The notes beneath the pieces were generated by a model that had not been told where the DNA came from, made no database searches, and saw nothing but the letters and a program-made list of their open reading frames with translations. This document shows, piece after piece, positions 34,962 to 41,815 of a stretch of DNA of 64,000 nt (position 1 is its first letter; each line of letters starts with the position of its first letter). Origin of the DNA: a virus. The stretch covers positions 62,001-126,000 of the IMG/VR virus record IMGVR_UViG_3300042544_000912, one strand, 5' to 3'. Both the position numbers and the translations under genes were made by a program.

Positions 34962-36128
34962 ATGACTATTGGTACCCGTGAAGACCTGCTTGCTGCCCTT
35001 CGTGCCGCTGATACGAATGGTGGTGTTTTTCGTAAGAAGGATGTTTTTGCCATCGCCCACCCAATGGGCATTGAGAAGTTGAATTGGCTCCTCTCGAAGG
35101 AGAATGTCGTTTCTCGTGGTGTTTACAATCTCTCGGCAGAAATGGCTGGTGTGGCACCCGCTGCACCCAAGCCTCGGCCTGTCGCTGAGATTGTCTCGAA
35201 GCCCGTTGCTAAGACGGTAATCCAACCTAAGCTGGAAGTCATTGTGGACAACCTGGTTCCTCGTCTTGATGCGACCTACGTTCCGTTTGGCTTTTACGCG
35301 GACCTTACCAAGGTTCTCAAGGCAGAAGCCTTCTATCCTACGTTCATCTCTGGTCTGTCTGGTAACGGTAAGACTACGATGGTCGAACAGGCTTGCGCTA
35401 AGTTGAAGCGCGAATGCCTTCGCGTCAACATCTCGGTAGAAACCGATGAAGATGACCTGATTGGTGGCAACACCCTTGTCGATGGTAACGTAGTGTACCG
35501 CGAAGGTCCTGTCCTCACTGCCATGAAGCGTGGTGCAATTCTTATTCTTGATGAAATCGACCGCGGGTCGAATAAGTTGATGTGCATCCAGGCTATTCTG
35601 GAAGGCAAGCCTTACTTCAATAAGAAGACTGGCGAGACTGTCTTCCCCGCTAAGGGCTTCAACGTGATTGCAACGGCTAACACCAAGGGTCGTGGTTCCG
35701 ACGACGGTAAGTTCATCTCAGCCCAGATTCTTGATGACGCCTTCCTTGAGCGTTTCGCCATCACAGTCGAGCAAGAATACCCATCGGCCAAGGTCGAAAA
35801 GAAGATTGTCATGAACAAGATGGAAAAGGCTGGTGCGATTGATGAAGAATTCGCCGACAACCTTGTTACTTGGGCTGAAATCATCCGTAAGACTTTCTAC
35901 GATGGTGGTATTGACGACCTGATTTCTACTCGCCGTCTGGAACACATTGTCAACGCCTTCGCCATGTTCAAGTCTCGCCAAAAGGCAGTTGAACTCTGCG
36001 TTAACCGCTTTGATGCTGATACCAAGTCGGCGTTCCTCGACCTCTACACCAAGGTCGATGCCAAGGTAGATACTGGCCCTACCGATAACGTCAATGAAGA
36101 CGCATTTTTTGAAGAAACCCCATTCTAA
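34962..36128 (+). CDS. cobS: MoxR/CobS-like AAA+ ATPase
   Basis: 388 residues. Residues 1-60 form a small winged-helix-like domain (REDLLAALRAADTNGGVFRK). The AAA core has Walker A GLSGNGKTT near residue 131 and Walker B ILILDEIDRG near 191. Sensor 1 is VIATANTKGRG, and DDAFLERFAITV is the typical CobS/MoxR arginine-finger region. It resembles the ATPase subunit of aerobic cobaltochelatase, as annotated in many T4-like phages, but a chelatase H subunit is absent here. A chaperone-like machine with the VWA protein is more likely. Confidence 0.88.
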   Translation: MTIGTREDLLAALRAADTNGGVFRKKDVFAIAHPMGIEKLNWLLSKENVVSRGVYNLSAEMAGVAPAAPKPRPVAEIVSKPVAKTVIQPKLEVIVDNLVPRLDATYVPFGFYADLTKVLKAEAFYPTFISGLSGNGKTTMVEQACAKLKRECLRVNISVETDEDDLIGGNTLVDGNVVYREGPVLTAMKRGAILILDEIDRGSNKLMCIQAILEGKPYFNKKTGETVFPAKGFNVIATANTKGRGSDDGKFISAQILDDAFLERFAITVEQEYPSAKVEKKIVMNKMEKAGAIDEEFADNLVTWAEIIRKTFYDGGIDDLISTRRLEHIVNAFAMFKSRQKAVELCVNRFDADTKSAFLDLYTKVDAKVDTGPTDNVNEDAFFEETPF

Positions 36129-36137
36129 GGAGAACCT

Positions 36138-36632
36138 ATGACAATTAAGTATAAGTATAACGAAGGTGACCTGCTTCGGCAGGTTACCGAATACGTGAAT
36201 TCAACGTATGACCAACATTACTCCCAGACCAAGTTCCAAGCTACCGAATTCATTATTGATGGTGGTCATGGCGTAGGCTTTACGATTGGAAATATCATGA
36301 AGTATGCCCAGCGTTACAGTCATAAGGGAACGCCCGAAGATTGGCGTAAGGACCTCATGAAGGTCATTCACTATGCCATCATTGCTCTACATGTTCATGA
36401 TAAAGCACAACAGCCTAGTCTAGCAGACCTTTTCAAAGATGCCAAGATAGAACCTGTTACTTTAACTGGTGTATTGCCAACTACGATATCTGGTGGTACG
36501 ATTTCTGCTACTTTGCCCACCCCTACCCCCGACTGGTCAACATATAATATGGGTACCACTTCTCTCTTGACAACTGACACAAATTCTAGTATAACTGTTA
36601 CTGGTACTAAGACCAAAAAGAAAAAAGGTTAA
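36138..36632 (+). CDS. DUF3310-like protein with Thr-rich tail
   Basis: 164 residues. Residues 35-95 (EFIIDGGHGVGFTIGNIMKY, then AQRYSHKGTPEDWRKDLMKV) match the DUF3310 pattern found in phage nucleotide-metabolism-related proteins. From residue 110 the sequence changes to a Thr/Ser/Pro-rich, probably disordered tail (TISGGTISATLPTPTPDW) with a Lys-rich end. That tail is unusual for this family. An AAGGAG RBS is present, and it is closely linked to the gp45 gene. Confidence 0.7.
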   Translation: MTIKYKYNEGDLLRQVTEYVNSTYDQHYSQTKFQATEFIIDGGHGVGFTIGNIMKYAQRYSHKGTPEDWRKDLMKVIHYAIIALHVHDKAQQPSLADLFKDAKIEPVTLTGVLPTTISGGTISATLPTPTPDWSTYNMGTTSLLTTDTNSSITVTGTKTKKKKG

Positions 36633-36638
36633 TATATT

Positions 36639-37298
36639 ATGAAAATTTCCAACGAAACACTTTCCCTTCTCAAGAACTACGCTGGCATCAATACAAATAT
36701 TCTGTTTCGGCAGGGTAATGTTATTGGTACCGTAAGTCCTGGGAAGAACATCTTTTCACGCGCCACGGTCACTGAAACCTTTCCGCGTGAAATTGCCGTC
36801 TATGACCTGAACAGCCTTCTGGCACTTCTGACCCTTATGGAAGATCAGGACGTAGATTTTGGCGAGAACAGCATCAAGGTTAGTAAGGATGGGTCGAAGT
36901 TCGAATACTTCTATTCTGATCCTGGCACCGTGACCGCTGCTCCCGACAAGAACCTTGAGATTGAACCTGTGTGGTCGTTCGATCTTTCATCGGATGAAAT
37001 CAGTATGATTCTCCGCGCCGCATCAATCACCTCGGCACCAATCATCAGCATTGTATCGGATGGCGCCCAGGTTCAACTCAAGGTTGGCGACCCCACCAAT
37101 TCATCGGCAAACTCCTACACTAAGACTATCAGCACCGATGCTGCTCCTGTGTTTGATTGTCGAGTGAAGACCGAGAACCTCAAGGTCCTGTCTGATAACT
37201 ACACTGTCACGCTTGGTAAGAAGCGCGCCATGGAGTTTAAGAGTAAGGGTCGTGAACTCGTTTATTATATTGCCATGGACCCTGCGTCCTCTATCTAA
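36639..37298 (+). CDS. gp45: gp45 sliding clamp
   Basis: 219 residues (T4: 228). The start MKISNETLSLLKNYAGINTN, REIAVYDLNSLLALLTLMED and the C-terminal VYYIAMDPASSI-like end match T4-type clamps. It tethers gp43 to DNA and also activates late transcription with gp55. It lies upstream of the clamp-loader genes, separated here by three small or accessory genes. Confidence 0.93.
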   Translation: MKISNETLSLLKNYAGINTNILFRQGNVIGTVSPGKNIFSRATVTETFPREIAVYDLNSLLALLTLMEDQDVDFGENSIKVSKDGSKFEYFYSDPGTVTAAPDKNLEIEPVWSFDLSSDEISMILRAASITSAPIISIVSDGAQVQLKVGDPTNSSANSYTKTISTDAAPVFDCRVKTENLKVLSDNYTVTLGKKRAMEFKSKGRELVYYIAMDPASSI

Positions 37299-37309
37299 GG
37301 TGATATAAT

Positions 37310-37540
37310 ATGATTGTGACCTATCTGCCATGGCTAATGTCTTGTCTGACAATTTGGATGACACTACTTGCTGGAAACAACCATCCACGTGCCTGGGCAG
37401 TAGGTCTAGTCAATCAAGTGTTTTGGGTGACATGGATTATTGCTAGTCAAACTTGGGGATTAATTCCTATGAGTATTGCACTAGGTATTGTTTATGCACG
37501 TAATCACTTCAAGTGGAATCCGACAGAAGATATTAAGTAA
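37310..37540 (+). CDS. Small two-helix membrane protein
   Basis: 76 residues. Two hydrophobic segments (MIVTYLPWLMSCLTIWMTLL and VNQVFWVTWIIASQTWGLIP) and an additional IALGIVYA stretch; the C-terminus is hydrophilic. The composition is Trp-rich. It lies in the replisome operon between clamp and clamp loader. The function is unknown; membrane tethering or exclusion functions are possible. Confidence 0.6.
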   Translation: MIVTYLPWLMSCLTIWMTLLAGNNHPRAWAVGLVNQVFWVTWIIASQTWGLIPMSIALGIVYARNHFKWNPTEDIK

Positions 37541-37558
37541 AATTTAAGGAGATATAAT

Positions 37559-37726
37559 ATGACTAAGTTTGAATTTACCTTTAATGCCCGCATCCCTTAT
37601 GATGCAGAAGAAGACCCTCGCGATGTAACCATTGCGTTTACCACGGGTGACCTTGATGAAGTTGTTCGCCAGTTCAACAAGCTCCTCATTCTTAATGATT
37701 TCGACGCACAGGTGGCGATTGTATAA
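37559..37726 (+). CDS. Small conserved acidic protein, unknown function
   Basis: 55 residues: MTKFEFTFNARIPYDAEEDP, then RDVTIAFTTGDLDEVVRQFN. It has an AAGGAG RBS nine bases upstream and a TAATG overlap with the peroxiredoxin gene. Predicted alternating beta and alpha. No family is recognised. Confidence 0.6.
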   Translation: MTKFEFTFNARIPYDAEEDPRDVTIAFTTGDLDEVVRQFNKLLILNDFDAQVAIV

Positions 37727-38310
37727 TGGCTGAGAAGTTTAAAATTAAGCACAAATGGGATGATGAAGCAAGCGAACAGGAACTACCTGAGATTGTTCCT
37801 GCTGTAGTCTTTAAGACCCGTGTCCGCGATAACTCAATTGAAGGTCCAAATCCATTCCGTTGGGAAGATAAGACAACCTATGATTACTTTGCTGGTAAGC
37901 GTGTAGTTCTGTTCTCTCTTCCTGGTGCATTCACACCGACATGTTCTACCATGCAACTTCCTGGTTTCGAACAGAACTTCGCGGAGTTTAAGGCCCTCGG
38001 TATCAAGGACATCTACTGTGTATCTGTCAATGATTCGTTTGTCATGAATTGCTGGGCCAAAGATCAGAAGATTAAGAAGGTCAAGATGATTCCTGATGGT
38101 TCTGCTAAGTTCACTGGTAAGATGAAAATGCTTGTGGAAAAAGACAACCTTGGTTTTGGTCATCGTTCGTGGCGCTATGCATGTGTTGTGAACAACGGTC
38201 AGATTGAGAAGTGGTTCATTGAAGGTGATGTTGTTGAAGATAACATCGATTCAGATCCTTATGGTGTAACTTCACCTGAGAATATTCTTGACTGGTTGCG
38301 CAACAACTGA
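37726..38310 (+). CDS. Peroxiredoxin (Prx5-like)
   Basis: 194 residues, thioredoxin fold. The peroxidatic motif PGAFTPTCS gives Cys73 with Thr70 and the preceding Pro, as in Prx5-type enzymes. KDIYCVSVNDSFVMNCWAKD contains a second Cys pair (one could be the resolving Cys). It reduces peroxides and may protect the infected cell or replication enzymes. It sits unusually inside the replisome cluster, between gp45 and gp44. The promoter for the clamp loader lies in its last codons. Confidence 0.88.
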   Translation: MAEKFKIKHKWDDEASEQELPEIVPAVVFKTRVRDNSIEGPNPFRWEDKTTYDYFAGKRVVLFSLPGAFTPTCSTMQLPGFEQNFAEFKALGIKDIYCVSVNDSFVMNCWAKDQKIKKVKMIPDGSAKFTGKMKMLVEKDNLGFGHRSWRYACVVNNGQIEKWFIEGDVVEDNIDSDPYGVTSPENILDWLRNN

Positions 38311-38316
38311 TATAGT
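38288..38316 (+). promoter_or_regulatory. Sigma70-like promoter for the clamp loader operon
   Basis: TTGACT, 17-base spacer, TATAGT, with the -10 directly after the peroxiredoxin stop. The predicted leader of about 70 bases contains two hairpins. Confidence 0.7.
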
Positions 38317-38338
38317 GAATGCTGGTCACTAAGCCAGA

Positions 38339-38381
38339 GTCCGTGGATGCACTAACATCGCGACGGACATTTTATTTTATT
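38339..38381 (+). terminator. Leader hairpin with T-rich tail (attenuator or terminator candidate)
   Basis: GTCCGT (38339-38344) pairs with ACGGAC (38363-38368); an inner ATG/CAT pairing extends the stem across a mismatch. ATTTTATTTTATT follows. A smaller stem, CTGG (38322-38325) with CCAG (38334-38337), precedes it. The location between promoter and gene suggests attenuation or a short RNA. Confidence 0.5.
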
Positions 38382-38394
38382 ATGGAGAATGAAT

Positions 38395-39327
38395 ATGCGT
38401 GAAGACTTCCTCTGGGTTGAGAAGTATCGTCCTCGTAAGCTGGACGATTGTATCCTTCCCGACGAACAACTGAATACCTTTCGCCAGTTTGTGGCGACTG
38501 GTGAGATTCCCAATATGCTCCTCTGTGGTTCGGCTGGTGTAGGTAAGACTACCATCGCCCGAGCCATTTGTGAGGAACTGGGGTGTGACTATATCGTTAT
38601 CAACGGTTCAGAAGAATCTGGTATCGATGTTCTGCGCACCAAGATTCGAGAGTTTGCATCCTCTGTCTCGTTTAGCGGCAAGACTAAGGTTGTCATTCTA
38701 GACGAAGCTGATTATCTAAATCCAAACTCTACACAGCCAGCCCTTCGTGCCTTCATTGAAGAGTTTGCCAACAACTGCCGCTTCATCTTTACCTGTAACT
38801 TCAAGAATCGCATCATTGCACCTCTGCATAGTCGGACTGCGGTGATTGAATTCAAGTTGACTAAGGCTGACCGACCCAAGATGGCTGGTCGTTTCATGAA
38901 GCGCCTCGGTGACATTCTTGAAGCCGAGAATGTGCAGTATGATGACAAGGTTGTAGCCGAAGTCCTCAAGAAGCACTTCCCTGATTATCGCCGTGTTCTT
39001 AATGAACTCCAGCGTTACAGCGTAAGTGGTACTATCGATGCTGGCATTCTAGCCAATGTCCAAGAAATCAACATGAAAGAACTGGTCGATGCCCTGCGTG
39101 GTAAAGACTTCAAGAAGGTCCGTCAGTGGGTCGTAGATAATATCGATAACGATTCCGGTATCATCTTCCGCAAGATTTATGATACCCTTCTTGATGATGT
39201 TAAATATCCTGCGGCTCTTATCGTTCTCTTGGCCGACTATCAATACAAGTCTGCTTTCGCTACCAATCAAGAAATCAATCTCGTAGCCTGTCTGGTTGAG
39301 ATTATGGCTGGAGTGGAGTGGAAGTAA
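38395..39327 (+). CDS. gp44: gp44 clamp loader large subunit
   Basis: 310 residues (T4: 319). The N-terminal FLWVEKYRPRKLDDCILPDE, Walker A CGSAGVGKTT near residue 46, Walker B KVVILDEADYLN and the FTCNFKNRIIAPLHSRTAV sensor/Arg region are all typical. It forms the gp44/gp62 complex that loads gp45. The start at 38395 has GGAG seven bases upstream; an ATG at 38389 would be too close to it. TAATG overlap with gp62. Confidence 0.95.
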   Translation: MREDFLWVEKYRPRKLDDCILPDEQLNTFRQFVATGEIPNMLLCGSAGVGKTTIARAICEELGCDYIVINGSEESGIDVLRTKIREFASSVSFSGKTKVVILDEADYLNPNSTQPALRAFIEEFANNCRFIFTCNFKNRIIAPLHSRTAVIEFKLTKADRPKMAGRFMKRLGDILEAENVQYDDKVVAEVLKKHFPDYRRVLNELQRYSVSGTIDAGILANVQEINMKELVDALRGKDFKKVRQWVVDNIDNDSGIIFRKIYDTLLDDVKYPAALIVLLADYQYKSAFATNQEINLVACLVEIMAGVEWK

Positions 39328-39782
39328 TGGATGGTATTCTAGAGGGTCTTGGTGATCCAAAGGTAGAATATAAGCCAGAAGATTATGTAGAGAAAAAAGC
39401 TAAGATTTCTCCCTTTGATTTCATCAACGATATTAACCATAAGAAGACCAATCTCATAGTAGATGATTGGTCAGAGAAACAATACAACCCTTGGATTATC
39501 AATCGTGGGCTGAGTTTCAGTGCCGATACTGTTATTCCAGCCAACGAGATGAACTGCCGTCCACACCTTGACAAAGCTCTGCAAAATACTTTTCTTATAA
39601 ATACAATTAGGTCTAGAAAGCGTTTTGATAAATGGATCAAAATCGAAGACGATGCCGAAGTTGAGATGATAAAGGAGTATTATGGCTATAGCAATGAAAA
39701 GGCTAGTCAAGCTCTTACAATTCTCTCCGAAGAACAAAAAAAATATATAAAAGAGAAATTGTATAAAGGTGGTAGAAAATGA
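39327..39782 (+). CDS. gp62: gp62 clamp loader small subunit
   Basis: 151 residues (T4: 187). SPFDFINDINHKKTNLIVDD, then NPWIINRGLSFSADTVIPAN, EMNCRPHLDKALQNTFLINT and RKRFDKWIKIEDD are the family hallmarks. It binds gp44. Its start overlaps the gp44 stop and its end overlaps RegA, the same gene order as in T4. An internal TATAAATA (39596) is probably fortuitous. Confidence 0.92.
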   Translation: MDGILEGLGDPKVEYKPEDYVEKKAKISPFDFINDINHKKTNLIVDDWSEKQYNPWIINRGLSFSADTVIPANEMNCRPHLDKALQNTFLINTIRSRKRFDKWIKIEDDAEVEMIKEYYGYSNEKASQALTILSEEQKKYIKEKLYKGGRK

Positions 39783-40195
39783 GCGAAGATTTTTTTGATA
39801 TTAACTATCCAGGGTATGCACCCTTGGAAGTTAAGTTGGAGAATCCAGACGACTTTCTAAAGGTTCGTGAAACTCTTTCACGTATTGGGGTAGCGTCTCG
39901 TAAGGATAAGATTCTTTATCAGTCATGCCATATCCTTCATAAGCAGGGTAGGTATTTTATTGTTCACTTTAAGGAACTCTTTGCCCTAGATGGTAAAGAT
40001 GCGGACTTTAGTGACAATGACTTGCAACGTAGAAATACCGTTGCGCATCTGCTTTCGGATTGGGGTTTAATTACTATTCTCAATCCAGAAATTCATGAGG
40101 ACAAAGCTCCTCTAAATCAAATCAAAGTAATTGCTCACAAAGAAAAGAACGACTGGGAACTTATCCAAAAGTATAACATCGGTCGTAAAAAGTAA
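39779..40195 (+). CDS. regA: RegA translational repressor
   Basis: 138 residues (T4: 122). DFLKVRETLSRIGVASRKDK, then ILYQSCHILHKQGRYFIVHF and HLLSDWGLITIL align with T4 RegA. An extra N-terminal 15 residues (MSEDFFDINYPGYAP) are not in T4. It binds early mRNA start regions and represses their translation, including those of clamp and clamp-loader genes in T4. Confidence 0.94.
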   Translation: MSEDFFDINYPGYAPLEVKLENPDDFLKVRETLSRIGVASRKDKILYQSCHILHKQGRYFIVHFKELFALDGKDADFSDNDLQRRNTVAHLLSDWGLITILNPEIHEDKAPLNQIKVIAHKEKNDWELIQKYNIGRKK

Positions 40196-40224
40196 TTGAC
40201 TTTCTTCTAAAAGTATAGTATAAA
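40196..40224 (+). promoter_or_regulatory. Sigma70-like promoter overlapping a late box, before hsp20
   Basis: TTGACT, 17-base spacer, TATAAA. The -10 is part of a TATAAATA (40219-40226), so either sigma could use it. It is directly followed by a terminator hairpin. Confidence 0.6.
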
Positions 40225-40226
40225 TA

Positions 40227-40260
40227 AAGTGTGTCATGCTTCGGATGACACACTTTTTTT
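40227..40260 (+). terminator. Strong intrinsic terminator between regA and hsp20
   Basis: An 11-bp perfect stem, AAGTGTGTCAT (40227-40237) with ATGACACACTT (40245-40255), a seven-base GCTTCGG loop and a T-run. It closes the clamp-loader operon. The promoter just ahead would start inside this stem, leaving a truncated, non-terminating hairpin in its own transcript. Confidence 0.88.
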
Positions 40261-40283
40261 AACTCGCTTAATAGGAGCAAAAT

Positions 40284-40772
40284 ATGAAATTTGATACAGT
40301 AAATCTTCCACACATGGACCGTTATTTTGTAGGCGCTGACCGCGTCATGAAGAGATTAGCAGACATTGCTGATCAATCAACGCAAATGATGCCTATTAAA
40401 TATCCCCCATACAATATCAAGAAGGTCGATGAAAGTCGCTACGTAATCGAACTAGCCGTGGCTGGTTTTGGTAAGACAGATATTGATATTGAATTGCAAG
40501 AGGGTAAGTTGTCCATTCAAGGGAAGTGTGACTCGTCTGACGCCTCTGAATATCTCTACAAGGGAATTGCCGAGCGCGGATTCAAACGTGAATTCACTCT
40601 CGCGGATAACGTCGAGGTAAAGAGTTCGTCTCTTGTTAATGGTATGCTAAAGATCTTTCTTGAAGCATTCATTCCAGAAGAGAAGAGACCAAAGAAAATC
40701 GACATTAGCGACGGTGATAATGAATATCCATCGCAAGCTGCCGAATTCTTGGCAGAAGGTAAAACTAAGTAA
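40284..40772 (+). CDS. hsp20: Hsp20-family small heat shock protein
   Basis: 162 residues. Alpha-crystallin domain from about residue 40: PPYNIKKVDESRYVIELAVA, GFGKTDIDIELQEGKLSIQG, then IAERGFKREFTLADNVEVKS and NGMLKIFLEAFIPEE. Small heat shock proteins are a common addition in T4-like phages of marine and other hosts and may assist assembly. An AGGAG RBS precedes it. Confidence 0.93.
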   Translation: MKFDTVNLPHMDRYFVGADRVMKRLADIADQSTQMMPIKYPPYNIKKVDESRYVIELAVAGFGKTDIDIELQEGKLSIQGKCDSSDASEYLYKGIAERGFKREFTLADNVEVKSSSLVNGMLKIFLEAFIPEEKRPKKIDISDGDNEYPSQAAEFLAEGKTK

Positions 40773-40793
40773 TAATTTAAGAAGGTGAATGCT

Positions 40794-41093
40794 ATGTCCA
40801 ATATTAAATGTATTAAGCTAATCAGTGGCGAGGAAATCATTGCTGATATTGATGAGAGTATTGAAGGTCTCGTTATTCTGAAAAAGCCTCTATTGATTAT
40901 GATGGTACCTAACCAGAATAATCAGTTTGGTATTGGACTAGCACCCTTTTGTCCGTATGCACAGTCCGGAGACATTCCTATCCGCGCCGGTGCAGTAGTT
41001 TCAATTTTCGAACCAGATACTGGAATGGTTAACGAGTATAATGTTCGCTTTGGTAGTGGAATTGTTCTACCGGAAAGTAAGATTATCGTATGA
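40794..41093 (+). CDS. Sm-like small protein, second member
   Basis: 99 residues from ATG 40794 (GAAGG eight bases upstream). KCIKLISGEEIIADIDESIE and GLVILKKPLLIMMVP resemble the protein at 24571-24936, followed by PFCPYAQSGDIPIRAGAVVS and a GSGIVLPESK end. The family is widespread in T4-like phages as a hypothetical Sm-like protein. It is coupled to the nuclease gene by an ATGA overlap. Confidence 0.6.
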   Translation: MSNIKCIKLISGEEIIADIDESIEGLVILKKPLLIMMVPNQNNQFGIGLAPFCPYAQSGDIPIRAGAVVSIFEPDTGMVNEYNVRFGSGIVLPESKIIV

Positions 41094-41755
41094 AGAACTT
41101 TATAGCCGCTCTATTTCTATTCGCTCTACCGACTGTAGCTAATGCGTCCACATGTGACCAGTTCTATCCTAATGGAAAAGAAATCAAGGTCCCCAATACG
41201 GTAGTTCTGTGTAACTCTTTCTTTGCCACTGTTTATGATGATGTAAACAATGCAACGGTATTTTCTACCGAGATTGCACAGACCCGTGCAGTCAAGGTAG
41301 CCCGCACAGACGATTTCCGTGCTGACAAGCGCATCTCTGATTCGCCTACCCCCGCCGACTACACCAATACTGGCTATGACCGCGGACACATGGTACCTGC
41401 TGCGAATGCCGATGAGAAGCAAGAAATGTCCGATACATTCTTGATGACTAATATGACTCCTCAGTTGCCGTCGGTCAATCGTGTAGCCTGGAAGAATCTG
41501 GAAGAGCGAACTCGCTCTGTTCCCTTCAAGTGGGTCATTACTGGTGCATATTACGGACCATCAATCAAGTGTGATGCAACTGTAAAGTGCATCGGCAAGG
41601 CCAAGGTACCAGTTCCTCTGTTTCTTTATAAGGTTGCCTTTTTCGAGAGCGGAAATGTTGCGGTCTATATTGTTGACAACGTAACTCCTAAGTCGCAAGT
41701 TGAGACCATGAAGCTGGAAGAACTTGAAGCCAAGTTAGGATATAAATTGCGATAA
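41090..41755 (+). CDS. Secreted DNA/RNA non-specific endonuclease (NUC family)
   Basis: 221 residues. Signal peptide MKNFIAALFLFALPTVANAS, then a beta-beta-alpha-metal nuclease with the DRGHMVPAA motif (catalytic His100), TNMTPQ with metal-binding Asn near 121, and the N-x3-W-x2-LE helix near 130-138. Several Cys could form disulfides, as expected for a periplasmic enzyme. It may degrade incoming DNA or extracellular nucleic acid. Its early, replisome-linked location is unusual. Confidence 0.88.
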   Translation: MKNFIAALFLFALPTVANASTCDQFYPNGKEIKVPNTVVLCNSFFATVYDDVNNATVFSTEIAQTRAVKVARTDDFRADKRISDSPTPADYTNTGYDRGHMVPAANADEKQEMSDTFLMTNMTPQLPSVNRVAWKNLEERTRSVPFKWVITGAYYGPSIKCDATVKCIGKAKVPVPLFLYKVAFFESGNVAVYIVDNVTPKSQVETMKLEELEAKLGYKLR

Positions 41756-41760
41756 ACCTC

Positions 41761-41789
41761 TTTACTTTTGTCATGTTTTATAGTATAAT
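41761..41789 (+). promoter_or_regulatory. Sigma70-like promoter for gp43
   Basis: TTTACT, 17-base spacer, TATAAT (perfect -10). The ATG lies 26 bases beyond the -10, with AAGAGG as RBS. Confidence 0.75.
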
Positions 41790-41815
41790 AGTATTTGAAT
41801 TGAACAAGAGGTATT

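Noticed and set aside
34962-36128. True cobalamin biosynthesis role for the CobS-like ATPase
   Set aside because: No CobN or other corrin genes are seen; MoxR-type ATPases with VWA partners have many other roles.
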